NCBI GenBank assembly: GCA_035048815.1
Contig: JAUCBN010000024.1
Location: 6,260,001-6,324,000 of the forward strand
Length of the DNA stretch: 64,000 nt
Direction: 5' to 3'
Source of the DNA: Abelmoschus esculentus
Taxonomy: Eukaryota; Streptophyta; Magnoliopsida; Malvales; Malvaceae
Part shown: positions 1 to 10,494 of the stretch, piece after piece
Numbering within the stretch: position 1 is the first letter of the stretch
How the letters are laid out: the number at the start of each line of letters is the position of its first letter
The notes under the pieces: model-generated
Seen by the model: the letters and a program-made list of their open reading frames with translations, nothing else
What the model was told of the DNA's origin: nothing
Database searches by the model: none
Program-made: the position numbers and the translations under genes

Positions 1-633
1 AGAGGGGTCGTCCATCACGACATACGCTCGAAGAGAGGGACCATTCATTATGACATATGCTTGAAGACAGGGTCATTCACCGAGACAAACACGCAAAGAG
101 AGGGGTCGTCCATCACAGTATATGCTCTAAGAAAGGGACCGTTCATTATGACATGCACTCGAAGAGAAGGGTCATTCATCGCAACATACTCTCAAAGAGA
201 GGGGTTGTCCATCATGGTATACACTTAAAGCAATGGATCGTTCATCATGACATGCACTCGAAGAGAGGGGTCATTCATCGCAACATACGCTCAAAGAGAG
301 GGACCATTCATTATGACATACACTTGAAGAGAGGGGTTATTCATCCCGACATATGCTCAAAGACAGGGATCGTCCATCTTTGTATACGCTCTAAGAAAGG
401 GAATGTTCATTATGACATGCACTGAAAGAGAGGGGTCATTCATTGCGACAAACGCTAGAAGAGAAGGGTCGTCCATCATAGTATACGATCAAAGAGAAGG
501 ACCGTTCATCACGCCATGCAATCGAAGAGAGGGTTTATTCATCGCACCATACTCTCATAGAGAGGGGTCTTCCATCATGGTATACGTTCAAAGAGATGGA
601 CCGTTTATTATGACTTGCACACGAAGAGAGGGG
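1..633 (+). repeat. 33-bp/99-bp satellite array, block 1
   Basis: The window opens inside a tandem array. Three 33-bp subunits alternate as A (cattcatcgcgacatacg core), B (cgtccatcacggtatacg) and C (cgttcattatgacatgca), joined by a ctcaaagagagggg-like linker, giving a trimer of about 99 bp. All units read in the + direction. The block is cut on the right by retrotransposon sequence at about 634, within an A-type unit. The array evidently continues to the left of the window. Confidence 0.95.
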
Positions 634-1931
634 TTATCACATAGATATACATTGTTTAGTTATCTTGATTCACATTTGATTGATTTTGCGTATATTCGTG
701 ATCTATACCCTGATGATCCTGATTTTAGAGATAAGTTTAATGCTTGTGTGAAAGGCGAAGATGGAAAGTTTTACAGGCATGGTGGCTATCTTTTCAAAGA
801 AAATAGGATATGCTTTCCCCAGGGTTCGATGCGTGGTATTCTGCTTCGTGAGGCGCATGAAGGTGGATTGATGGGTCATTTTGGTGTCACTAAGACATTA
901 CACACATTGAAGGAGCATTTGTTTTGGCCAAATATGCACAGAGATGTCGAAAGATATTGTGAACGTCGTGTGACATGTAAGAAAGCGAAATCGAAGGTTG
1001 CACCACATGGTATGTACTTACCTCTACCTATTCCTTATTCCCCTTGGACTGATATTTCAATGGATATTGTTTTGGGATTGTCTCAAACTAGAACTAGTAG
1101 AGATAGTGTATTTGTTATGGTTGATAGATTCTCTAAGATGACACATTTCATTGCATATCATAAGACTGATGATGTTGTTAATGTGGCTAACTTGTTCTTT
1201 AGAGAGATTGTTCGATTACATGGTATTCCTAGGTCAATTATTTGTGACAGGCATGTTAAGTTTCTGAGTCATTTCTGGAGGACTCTTTGGAGCAAAATAG
1301 GTACAAAACTCATGTTTTCTACTACTTGTCATCCCTAGACTGATGGACAAACTGAGGTTGTTAATCGTTTTTATCTACTTTGTTGTGTTCCATCATTAAA
1401 AAGAACATTAGGACTAGGGAAGAGTGTTTTCCACATGTTGAGTTTGCGTATAATCATGTTGTACATTCTGCTACTAAGATGTCACCATTTGAGGTTGTTT
1501 GTGGTTTTAACCCTATTATGCCTCTAGATTTGTTACCTTTGCCACAGGAACAAGTGAAGAACGGGGACAGTCAAGCGAAAGCAGAATATGTGAAGAAGTT
1601 GCATCAACAAGTGAAGGAGAATTTAGAACGAAGGACTCAACAGTATAAAAAGCAATCAAACAAAGGAAGGAAGCGAGTCACCTTCGATGTTGGTGATTGG
1701 GTTTGGGTTCATTTCCGAAAGGAACATTTTCCAGCCCAACGACGATTAAAGTTGTTACCACGAGGAGATGGTCCTTTTCAGGTGTTGGCGAAAGTGAATG
1801 ACAATGCCTACAAGATAGACTTACTGGGCGAGTATAATGTAAGTGTCACATTTAATGTTTCTGATTTAATCCCTTCTGATGATTCTTCAAATTTAAGGTC
1901 ATATCCTTTCCAAGAAGGGGGCATGATGTGA
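634..1931 (+). pseudogene. Ty3/gypsy integrase (C-terminal pol) pseudogene
   Basis: An intact enzyme would insert retrotransposon cDNA into the chromosome. The zinc-binding N-terminus has both histidines (around 856-880), but its Cys pair is damaged: an Arg codon at 967-969 sits where a Cys is expected, with the second Cys at 976-978. The catalytic core has the first Asp at 1063-1065 (ISMD) and the second at 1246-1248 (CDRH). A TAG at 1336-1338 interrupts the frame just before TDGQTE, whose Glu (1354-1356) would be the third catalytic residue. A frameshift near 1365-1380 moves the rest into another frame, open from 1380 to the stop at 1929-1931. That part includes the LPRGDGPF-type GPY/F module near 1765-1780. 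No chromodomain follows. The first 77 codons of the open frame that starts at 403 are satellite, not retroelement. It is clearly non-functional. Confidence 0.9.
1912..1923 (+). other. Polypurine tract of family A element
   Basis: The purine run aagaaggggg followed by ca lies immediately before the LTR start TGATGTGAGC. Its position and composition fit the primer for plus-strand DNA synthesis in LTR retrotransposons. It overlaps the last codons of the integrase frame. Confidence 0.75.
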
Positions 1932-2812
1932 GCATATCATGTCAAGTTCAACAAGTTGATTCAGAGGTCTTACCATCAGGACCTATCACATGTTCTAAGG
2001 CAAAGAAATACAGGGAAGCTCTTTCCTTACTTGTGCTAACATTTCATATTCATTTGAGAATGTTCATGCCTTATAATATGTTGTTTATAATGTGTTGCAT
2101 GCTGATATGTGACATATTTAGGTATATATATATTAATATGTGTGCTTATGTATGTATATACTATGTTAAGTATGTTTGTATTTGGGTTTAAGTATATTTG
2201 TATGGTTAAAATAAGACTACAAGGCTTTTTAGATGTGTTTGGCTTGTTCTAATATAGGTACTTAGGAGAAACTTATCTCAAGTGGACATACTCAACTCAT
2301 CTCCAGCTTAAGAGAGTGGATGAAGCTTAACACCAGCTCAAGTGAGTCTATTCAGCTTAGAAGAAGCTCAATGGAGTACGCGCAACTCACCTTAGCTCGA
2401 GGCATCTCAGAGGCTTAGCTCCCAGCTCCGTTTAGTTCCTTATACTCTCAGCTAGCTCGTTTCAGCTCTATTCAAGCTAAAGTGACCTACGGCAGCTGAA
2501 ACCTATCTTACACGAAGGGAATGTGTCCTAGGCATGTGTCATGCATGTGGGACACATATGGCAAACTTTTGCACATGTGTGGGCGTGTAAATGCATTTTC
2601 AGCCAAGCAAAGCCCTTGTTCTTGAAGACCAAACGCCTAAGGGATAAGAATGAGTGGTGTTGTGTTCAAATTCAAATATTAAACACATGTTAAATGTGTA
2701 TTTTGTGCCAAATCACTTGGCTAAAATTAAATGAAGCCTTGAGTGGTTTATTTTAGTTATTTTCATTCAAACAATGGCCACAAATTCAATTTTGGCCAAC
2801 TTCTCCTTTATT

Positions 2813-2823
2813 CCTATATATTT
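2813..2823 (+). promoter_or_regulatory. TATA box of family A LTR
   Basis: The sequence ctatatatttt sits about 40 bp upstream of an AATAAA and of a T-rich R/U5-like stretch, as expected for the U3/R boundary of a plant LTR. Activity is not shown by sequence alone. Confidence 0.5.
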
Positions 2824-2860
2824 TCATAATTTTGTAAAGACAAGGTTAGACCTTTTGATG

Positions 2861-2866
2861 AATAAA
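2861..2866 (+). terminator. AATAAA polyadenylation signal in family A LTR
   Basis: A canonical AATAAA lies just downstream of the TATA-like box. In an LTR this would process the 3' end of the element transcript. It is a short motif in AT-rich DNA, so only moderate weight is given. Confidence 0.4.
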
Positions 2867-4069
2867 TTCTTTTGTGAGATTTTTTCTCAAACCTGGTTCT
2901 TTTTAGAACTTTTCCTTGACTATCAATTCTGAATGTTGTCAAGTTGATACTTCGGGTTCCCAATTGTTCGATAATTGAAGGGTCTAAGTCTGTTTACGAG
3001 CAGATTCAAGATAAGGTTCGGGTTCGTTCAGTAGATTGTTTGGGTTCTTCCTTAGAGTTTGTTAAAACTTCAAGAATATTGTTGCCATTGATGAATGCTT
3101 GAAGAACTTCATCTTCAACCTTCAAATCCGTCAAAAAATTTCCAGCAACTTCTTTCTCCCTCAATTCTGATTTTTATTTTTATTTTAAGTCTCTTTAACA
3201 TTCTAACACAACACCATGTTTGTTTTTGCTGCAGAGGAATACTTGCTACAATCCTAGATCCGTGAATTAACGAGGAATGTTGTTTTTTAACAACCAGCCC
3301 CATATCAATGGCATACGCTCAACGAGAGGGACCGTTCATTATGACATACGCTAGAAGAGAAGGGTCATTCACCATGACATACGCTTAAAGAGAGGGATCG
3401 TCCATCACGGTATACGCTCAAAGAGAGGTACCGTTCATCATGACATGCACTCGAACATAGGAGTTATTCGTTGCGATATACTCTCAAAGAGAGGGGTCAT
3501 CCATCACGGTATACGCTCTAAGAAAGGGACCGTTCATTATGACATGCACTCGAGGAAAGAGGTCATTCATCACGACATACGCTCAAGGAGAAGGGTCATC
3601 CATTACGGTATACGCTATAAGAAAGGAACCGTTCACTATGACATGCACTCAAGGATAGGGGTCATTCATCGTGACATACGCTCAAAGAGAGGGTCATCCA
3701 TCACGACATACGCTCAAAGTGAAGGACCATTCATTAAGACTTGTATTTAAAGATAGGGGTCATTCATCACGACATACGCTCAAAGAGAGGGGTCGTCCAT
3801 CACTGTTTATGTTCAAAGAGAGGGATCGTTCATTATAATATGCATTCGAAGAGAGGGGTCATTCATTGCAACATACGCTTAAAGAGAGTGATCGTCCATC
3901 ACGGTATACGCTCAAAGGGAGGGATAGTTCATTATGACATGCACTCGACGAGAGGGGTCATTCATCACGTCATACGCTCAAAGAGAAGGGTAGTCCATAA
4001 CAGTATACGCTAAAAGAGAGGGACCATTCATTATGACAAGCACTCGAAGAGAGGTGTCGTCCATCAAGG

Positions 4070-4400
4070 TATACATTCAAGGGAGGGACCGTTTATACAT
4101 GTAGTCGAAGAGAGGAGTCATTCTTCGTGACATACACTCAAAGAGAGTGATAAGCCATCACGGTAGACGCTCCAAGAAAGAGTCCGTTTATTATGACATA
4201 CGCTTGAAGAGAGAGGTCATTGACCGCGACATACGCTCAAAGAGAAGGGTTGTCCATTACGGTATACGCTCTAAGGGACTGTTGATTATGACTTGCACTC
4301 GAAGAGAGGAGTCATTCATCACTTCATACGCTCAAAGAGAGGGATTGTCCATCATGGTATACTCTCTAAGAACGGGACTGTTCATTATGACATGCCCTCA
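4070..4400 (+). repeat. Higher-order repeat copy (partner 7710-8050)
   Basis: The run of variants here recurs in the same order at 7710-8050, about 3.65 kb away: caagggagggacc, ggagtcattctt, cagccatcacggta, a shortened ctctaagggact-type unit, then cacttcata. A shorter match to the first half is found at 5080-5230. Shared rare variants in order indicate block duplication rather than chance. Confidence 0.7.
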
Positions 4401-4508
4401 AAGATAGGGGTCATTCAGCGCGACCTACGATTAAAGAGAAGGGTCGTCCATTACGATATACGCCTAAAGAGAGGGACTGCTCATTATGTCATGCACTCGA
4501 AGAGAGGG

Positions 4509-4770
4509 GTCATTCAACGTGACATACGCTCAAAGAGAGGGGTCATCCATTACAAAATACGCTCAAAGAGATGGATTATTCATTAAGACATGTACTCGAA
4601 AAGAGGGGTCATTCATCGTGAGATACGCTCAAGGAGAGGGGTCATTCAACGCGACATACGCTCAAAGAGAGGGGTCATCCATTACAGAATACGCTCAAAG
4701 AGATGGATTGTTCATTAAGACATGTACTCAAAAGAGGGGTCATTCATCACGACATACGCTCAAGGAGAGG
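4509..4770 (+). repeat. 132-bp tandem duplication (4 x 33 bp)
   Basis: Two consecutive copies share the rare variants gtcattcaac, catccattaca, gagatggatt and cattaagacatgtactc. They begin at 4509 and 4641, a period of 132 bp or four subunits. The copies differ at a few bases only. Confidence 0.75.
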
Positions 4771-7709
4771 GGTTGTCCATTAAGGTTTACGCTCAAAGAG
4801 AGGGACCGTTCATTATGACATACACTCGAAGAGAGGTGTCTCAATCATTGTGACATACACTTAAAGAGAGGGGTTGTCCATCACGGTACACGCTCAAGGC
4901 GAGGGACTATTCATTATGACATGCACTCGAAGAGAGGAGTTATTCATCACGACATATGCTCAAAGAGAAGGATCGTCAATTATGGTATAAGCTGTAAGAT
5001 TGGGACCGTTCATTGTGACATGCACTCAAAGAGAGGGGTCATTCATCTCGACATACACTCAAAGAGAAGGGTCGTCAGTCACGGTATACACTCAAAGGGA
5101 GGGATCGTTGATTATTATATGTAGACGAAGAGAGGAGTCATTCTTTGTGGCACACGCTCAAAGAGAGTGGTCAGCCATCACGGTAGACGCTCTAAGATAG
5201 GGTTCATTCATTATGACATATGCTTTAAGAGAGGGGTCATTCATTGCGACATACGCTCAAAGAGAGGGATCGTCCATCACGGTATACGCTCAAAGAAAGG
5301 GACCGTTCATTACGATATGCACTCGAAGAGAGGGGTCATTCATCGCGACATAGCTCAAAGAGAGGGGTTTTCCATCACGATTTACGCTCAAGGAGAGGGA
5401 CCGTTCATTATGACATGTACTCAAAGAGAAGGGTCATTCATTACGGTATACACTTAAAGAGAGAGGTCGTCCATCATGGTACACGCTCAAAGCGAGGGAT
5501 TGTTCATTATGACAAGCACTCGAAGATAGGAGTTATTCATCGTGATATACGCTCAAAGAGAAGGGTCGTCCATTATGGTATATGCGGTAAGATAGAGACC
5601 ATTCATTATGACATGTACTCAAAGAGAGGGGTCATTCATCGCGGCATACACTCAAAGAGAAGGGTCGTCCATCACGCTATACGCTCAAAGAGAGGGACCT
5701 TTCATGATGATATGCACTCGAAGAGTGGGGTCATTCATCGCAACATATACCGAAAGAGAGGTCGTCCATCACGATATACGCTCAAAGAGAGGGACCATTC
5801 ATTATGACATGCACTCGAAGAGAGGGGTTATTCATCACGACATACACTCAAAGAGAGGGGTCATCGATCACGGTATATGCTCAAAGAGAGGGATCGTTCA
5901 TTATTACATGAACTCGAAGAGAGGGGTTATTCGTCACGACATACGCTCAAAGAGAGGGGGTGTTCATTATGTTATACTCTCAAAGAGAGGGTTCATTGAT
6001 CGCGACATACACTGAAAAGAAGGGTAATTCTTTACAGCATACGCTTAAAGAGAGGGACCATTCATTATGACATGCACTTGAAGGAGGGGTCATTCATTGC
6101 GACATATGCACAAAAGGAGGGGACAATCATCATGGTAGATGCTTTAAAAAGGGAATGTTCATTATGGCTAGCAATCAAAGAGAGCGGTCATTCATCGTGA
6201 CTTACGCTCAAAGAGAGGGGTCATCCATCACGGTTTACGCTCAAAGAGAGGGACCGTTCATTATTACATACACTCGAAGAGTGGGGTTATGGATCGCGAC
6301 ATACCCTCAAAGGGAAGGGTCGTCCATTACGGTATACGCTCAAAGAGAGGGACCGTTCATTATGACATGCACTCGAAGATGGGTCATTCATCGCGATAGA
6401 CGCTCAAAGAGAAGGGTCGTCCATTATGGTATACGCTGAAAGAGAGGGACTGGTCATTATGACATTCAATCGAAGAGAGGGGTTATTCCTTACGACATAC
6501 GCTCAAAGAGAGGGGTCTTCCATCACGGTATACGCTCAAAGTGTTGGACCGTTTATTATGACATGCACTCGAAGAAAGGTGTCATTCATCGCTATAGACG
6601 CTCGAAGAGAAGAGTCGTCCATTACAGCACACGCTCAAAGAGAGGGACCGTTGATTATGACATGCTGTCAAAGAGAGGGGTCATTCATTTTGTCGTACGC
6701 TCAAAGAGAGTGGTCGTACATCACGGTATACGCTCAATGGGAGGGACTGTTCATTATTACTTGCACTCGAAGAGAGAGAGTCATTCATCGAGACATACAC
6801 TCAAGGAGAGCGGTCAACCATCACAGTAGACGCTCGAAGAAAGGTACCTTTCATTATGACATGCGCTTGAAGAGAGGGTTCATTCACCGTGACATACGCT
6901 CAAAGCGAGGGGTCATTTGTCACTATACGCTCTAAGAAAGGGACTGTTCATTATGATATGCACTCACAGAGAGAGGTCATTCATCGCAACATGTATATGC
7001 TCAAAGAGAGGGACCGTTCATTATGACATGTATTCAAAGAGCGTGGTCATTCACCACGATATACAATCAAAGAAATGGATCATCCATCACTGAAAGAGAG
7101 AGGTCGTCCATCATGGTATACGCTCTAATAAAGGGACCATTCATTACGACATGCAATCGAAGAGAGGGGTCATTCACTGCAACATACGCTGAAAGGGAGA
7201 GGTCGTCCATCACGGTATACGCTCAAAGAGAGGGACCATTAATTATGACATGCACTCGAAGAGAGGGGTCTTTCACCCCAACATACGCTCAAAGAGAGGG
7301 CTCGTCCTTCGCAACATACACTCAAAGAGAGAGGTCGTCCATCACGGTATACGCTCTAATAAAGGGATCATACATTATGACATACACTTGAGGAGAGGGG
7401 TCATTCATTGTAACTTACACTTAAAGAGAGGAACCGTTAATTATGATATGCTCTCAAAAAGAGGGGTTATTCATCGCAACATACGCTCAAATAGCGGGGT
7501 CATCCATCACGGCATAAGCTCAAAGAGAGATATTGTTCATTATATCATTCGCTCGAAGAGAGGGGGTCATTCATCATGACATACGCTCAAAAAGAGGGTT
7601 CGTCCATCACGGTGTACACTCTAAGCAAGGGACCGTTCATTATGACATGCACTCGAAGAGAGGGGTCATTCGTCGCGACATACACTCAAAGAGAAGGCTC
7701 GTCCATCAC

Positions 7710-8050
7710 GGTATACACTCAAAGGGAGGGACCATTTAGTATTACATGTACTTGAAGAGAGGAGTCATTCTTTGTGACATACGCTCAAAGAGAGTGGTCA
7801 GCCATCACGGTAGGCGCTCCAAGATAGGGTCCGTTCATTATGACATACGCTTAAAGAGAGGGGTCATTCACCGCAACATACGCTCAAAGAGAGAGGTCGT
7901 CTATCATGGTATACGCTCTAAGGAACTATTCATTATAACATGGACTCGAAGAGAGGAGTCGTTCATCACTTCATAAGCTCGTAGAGTGGGGTTGTCCATC
8001 ATGGTATACTCTCTAAAAATGGGACTGTTCATTATGACATGCACTCGAAG
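7710..8050 (+). repeat. Higher-order repeat copy (partner 4070-4400)
   Basis: This is the second copy of the block at 4070-4400, carrying the same sequence of rare subunit variants, including the shortened ctctaaggaac unit and cacttcataagctc. It differs by scattered substitutions. Confidence 0.7.
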
Positions 8051-8679
8051 AGAGGGGTCATTTATCACGACATACACTCAAAGAGAGGGGTCGTCCATCA
8101 CGGTATATGCTCAAAGAGAGCTACCGTTCACCATGACATGAACTCGAAGAGAGGGGTCATTCATTGCGACAAACACTTAAAGAGAGGGTACGTTCATCAC
8201 GGTACACGCTCAAAGAGAAAGATCGTTCATTACGTCATGCACTCAAAGAGGGGTTATTCATCACGACATACGCTCAAAGAGAGAGGTCTCCCATCGCGGT
8301 ATACACTCAAAGATAGGGACCGTTCACCATGACATGCACTCGAAGAGAAGGGTCATTCATCGCAACATACGCTCAAAGAGAGGGGTCATCCATCACGATA
8401 TACGCTCAAAGAGAGGGACCGTTCACCTTGACATGCACTTAAAGAGAGGGTTCATTCATCGCGATATATGCTCAAAGAGAGGGGTCATCCATCACGGCAT
8501 ACGCTCAAAGAGAGGGACCGTTCATTATGACATGCACTCGAAGAGAGGGGTTATTCATCGCGACATACGCTCAAAGAGAGAGGACTTCCATCGCGGTATA
8601 CACTCAAAGATGGGACCGTTCATTATGACTTGTACTCGAAGAGAGGGGTCATTCATCACGACATACGCTATAAGAGAAC

Positions 8680-9404
8680 TGATACGAGGTAGCCTGTCTG
8701 AACGTACTTTCTTTGTATGTTATGGATCTAGGAATGTTGTAAGCATGTTCCTGCAACAAGTATAACATAAAATCAACGAGGAAACAATGTTATATACATG
8801 ATGAAATTAGGAAATAGAAGGGAAAACGAAAATTAATAAAAAAATAAGAAAAGAATGGCATTTAGAAGAAAACTCGGGACAAGGATGATGAATGCTTCAA
8901 GAAACATCAATGGCAACAATTCGAGCGTTCAACAATGGTGAATATGATGTTGGAATCAATTGAAAATGCTAAACTCGAATGAACCTACACAATATACTGA
9001 GCAAACCCGAATCTAATATGTTTAACATCAAAGGACTTGGACCCTCTAGATAGTAATCGATGAACCCGATGTATCAAGAATTTGACAATCAAAAACGAGT
9101 TTAAATGTTAGGAAAATTCTAAAAAGAACCAAATAAGAGAAAAACAGTCAAATATAATTTGTATTTAAAGTGTGTAACCTTGTGCTTACAAAATTAAGGA
9201 AATATATAGGAGAGAAAGATGTTGGCCGAATTTTGAATATATGGCCATAATTCAAAACGAAAATAATTAAAAATAACTATCCTAGGCACCTTTTAATTTC
9301 ATCCACTTGTTTTGGCACATATAACACATTTAACATGTGTTAAATGTTTGAATTTTGAATGAAAACCACCCTTCCTTATCCGTTTGGGCGTTTTGGTGTT
9401 CATT
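8680..9404 (-). mobile_element. Family A LTR fragment, reverse orientation
   Basis: Its reverse complement matches the 3' half of the LTR at 1924-3307. Shared stretches include ggttctttttagaa, the attgttgccattgatg and cctagatcc neighbourhoods, and the acacatgttaaatgtg region of U3. Read on the minus strand it ends CCTCGTATCA at 8680, matching the TATCA end of the other LTRs, and abuts satellite. The U3 half is missing: at 9405 family-B sequence takes over in mid-LTR. Divergence from the copy at 1924-3307 is substantial, so it is an old or different subfamily member. Confidence 0.75.
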
Positions 9405-10494
9405 TGATGTCGATAGCATAGTCCGAATCATATGTTGTTGCCCGATCGTGATTCGAGTAAGAGCTTTGAATGTTGCTTTCCATGACAAGTTAGTTGTTGT
9501 GGCAATGAGAGATATGTCGTTGTCGTGACAATTTAGTTGTTGAGACAATTGGTTTTAAGATATGAATATATAATATTGGAATTTATGGTAGTAGGAAATA
9601 TAAATGCGAAAGATAATAGTGGTGGCATGGGTTTTCTAGGTTTGACAAGGATGATGGTAGAAATAGAAATGAAGAAAGGATGTAGTAGAACAAGTTTGAC
9701 ATAGGAACAAGGAAGAACTAACACTATGAAGAGTGAAGACCTGAACCTTATACGTTCTTGAACCGATATGGAAGATGATGGATTGTGACCCAATAGTTAT
9801 ATGGAACTAGGAACCAACAATATAATACAATGAAATGGATAGAAATTGTAGAAGTGTGTCCCATGACCCACTAGCTATAAGGAGCTAGGAACCAACGCGA
9901 TAATAAGATGGAATGGATGAAGACTACGAGCCTAACTTGAAGCCGATAGAGTTCTCGCAAGAACAAAGCAGAAAGCAACCTTTCAAAAGAGTTTTATTAT
10001 ATCGAATTTGTTTTTTTACAAATGAAGGAAAGATTCCTATTTATAGTGTTCATAGGAATCATATGAAGAGTTTTACAACAAAAGATGAATGCTTCATCTT
10101 TATGGTGATGAATGCTAATAATGCTTTGTTTTCTCTTCTATCTTTATGTGGATGAATGTTCAAGGTATTAGTGATGAATTTGGACCTAATTTAGGCTTAA
10201 TATAAACATAATTTCGTCCAAATTGTGGAAGGACTCTTGGGCTGCCTTGTCTTTCTCTTCCACGGAGAAAAAGGTGGTGAAAATGTACACTTGATGAATG
10301 TAGACACTTCGGCAGCAAAAAGGGGAGTGTCTCTTCGAATTCCATGTTGATCCTCAAGCTAATTAACCTTCTTGAATGTCATAATACTATGCATTAAAAG
10401 GTCCTTCATTGCTTGTCTTCATGTGGAATACAAATAGCCTCCAAAAGATGATGAAAGTGATTCCCATAGCGGATATCGGATTATATTGGAATAA
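9405..10494 (-). mobile_element. Family B LTR fragment (minus strand), nested in a family A LTR
   Basis: The sequence is collinear with the left part of the LTR at 24371-25785. Shared stretches are ttgcccgatcgtg, cgagtaagagctttga, acccactagctata and gagctaggaaccaac, then the TATA region cctatttatag (10036-10046), and a further 300 bp with more changes. It keeps the roughly 400 bp that is deleted in the LTR at 26718-27601. Its LTR end, TGATGTCGATAG on the + strand, lies at 9405 exactly where the family A match stops, indicating insertion into that LTR. The far side is truncated and joins satellite near 10494. The small open frames inside it have no recognisable product. Confidence 0.75.
10036..10046 (-). 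promoter_or_regulatory. TATA box of family B LTR fragment
   Basis: On the minus strand this reads ctataaatagg, the same motif and context as at 24803-24813 in the longer family-B LTR. Conservation between two diverged copies supports it as the LTR promoter element. Confidence 0.45.

Larger units (their letters stand above)
634..3307 (+). mobile_element. 5'-truncated Ty3/gypsy element (family A): integrase region plus 3' LTR
   Basis: The element consists of the RNase H-integrase connector, the integrase, a polypurine tract and a complete 3' LTR ending at 3307. The 5' LTR, gag, protease, reverse transcriptase and RNase H are missing. The left junction falls directly in satellite sequence, with no LTR there, so a target duplication cannot be tested. 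The coding end runs into the PPT and a few bases into the LTR without a classical chromodomain, and the integrase core resembles the CRM (centromeric) chromovirus lineage as I remember it. The lineage call is inference; membership of Ty3/gypsy is secure. Confidence 0.85.
1924..3307 (+). mobile_element. 3' LTR of family A (1384 bp)
   Basis: It begins TGATGTGAGC next to the polypurine tract and ends CCATATCA directly against satellite, so it has TG...CA ends with TGAT/ATCA symmetry. The U3 part (2270-2500) is rich in the word AGCTCA. A TATA-like ctatatatttt lies at 2813-2823 and AATAAA at 2861-2866, followed by a T-rich stretch. A diverged reverse copy of its 3' half lies at 8680-9404, and a related LTR lies at 27602-29123. 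Transcription from this LTR would read straight into the satellite at 3308. Confidence 0.85.
3308..8679 (+). repeat. 33-bp/99-bp satellite array, block 2
   Basis: This is uninterrupted + oriented satellite of A-B-C trimers with scattered single-base indels and units with lost or repeated subunits. Identifiable internal duplications are a 132-bp tandem repeat at 4509-4770 and a 3.6-kb-spaced pair at 4070-4400 and 7710-8050. A module with ggagtcattctt and cagccatcacggta occurs three times (near 4110, 5135 and 7760). Open frames here are by-products of the stop-free repeat. Confidence 0.95.

Noticed and set aside
1928..2191. 87-codon frame following the integrase as an extra pol or env-like product
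   Set aside because: It starts in the first bases of the LTR and runs through AT-rich U3; no domain or signal is credible.
3115..3303. 62-codon minus-strand frame next to the array
   Set aside because: It lies in the U5 part of the family-A 3' LTR, antisense to the element, with no matching frame in the related LTRs.
9330..10357. Small open frames as hypothetical genes
   Set aside because: They lie wholly inside LTR fragments of families A and B, are not conserved in the sister LTR copies and show no recognisable domain.
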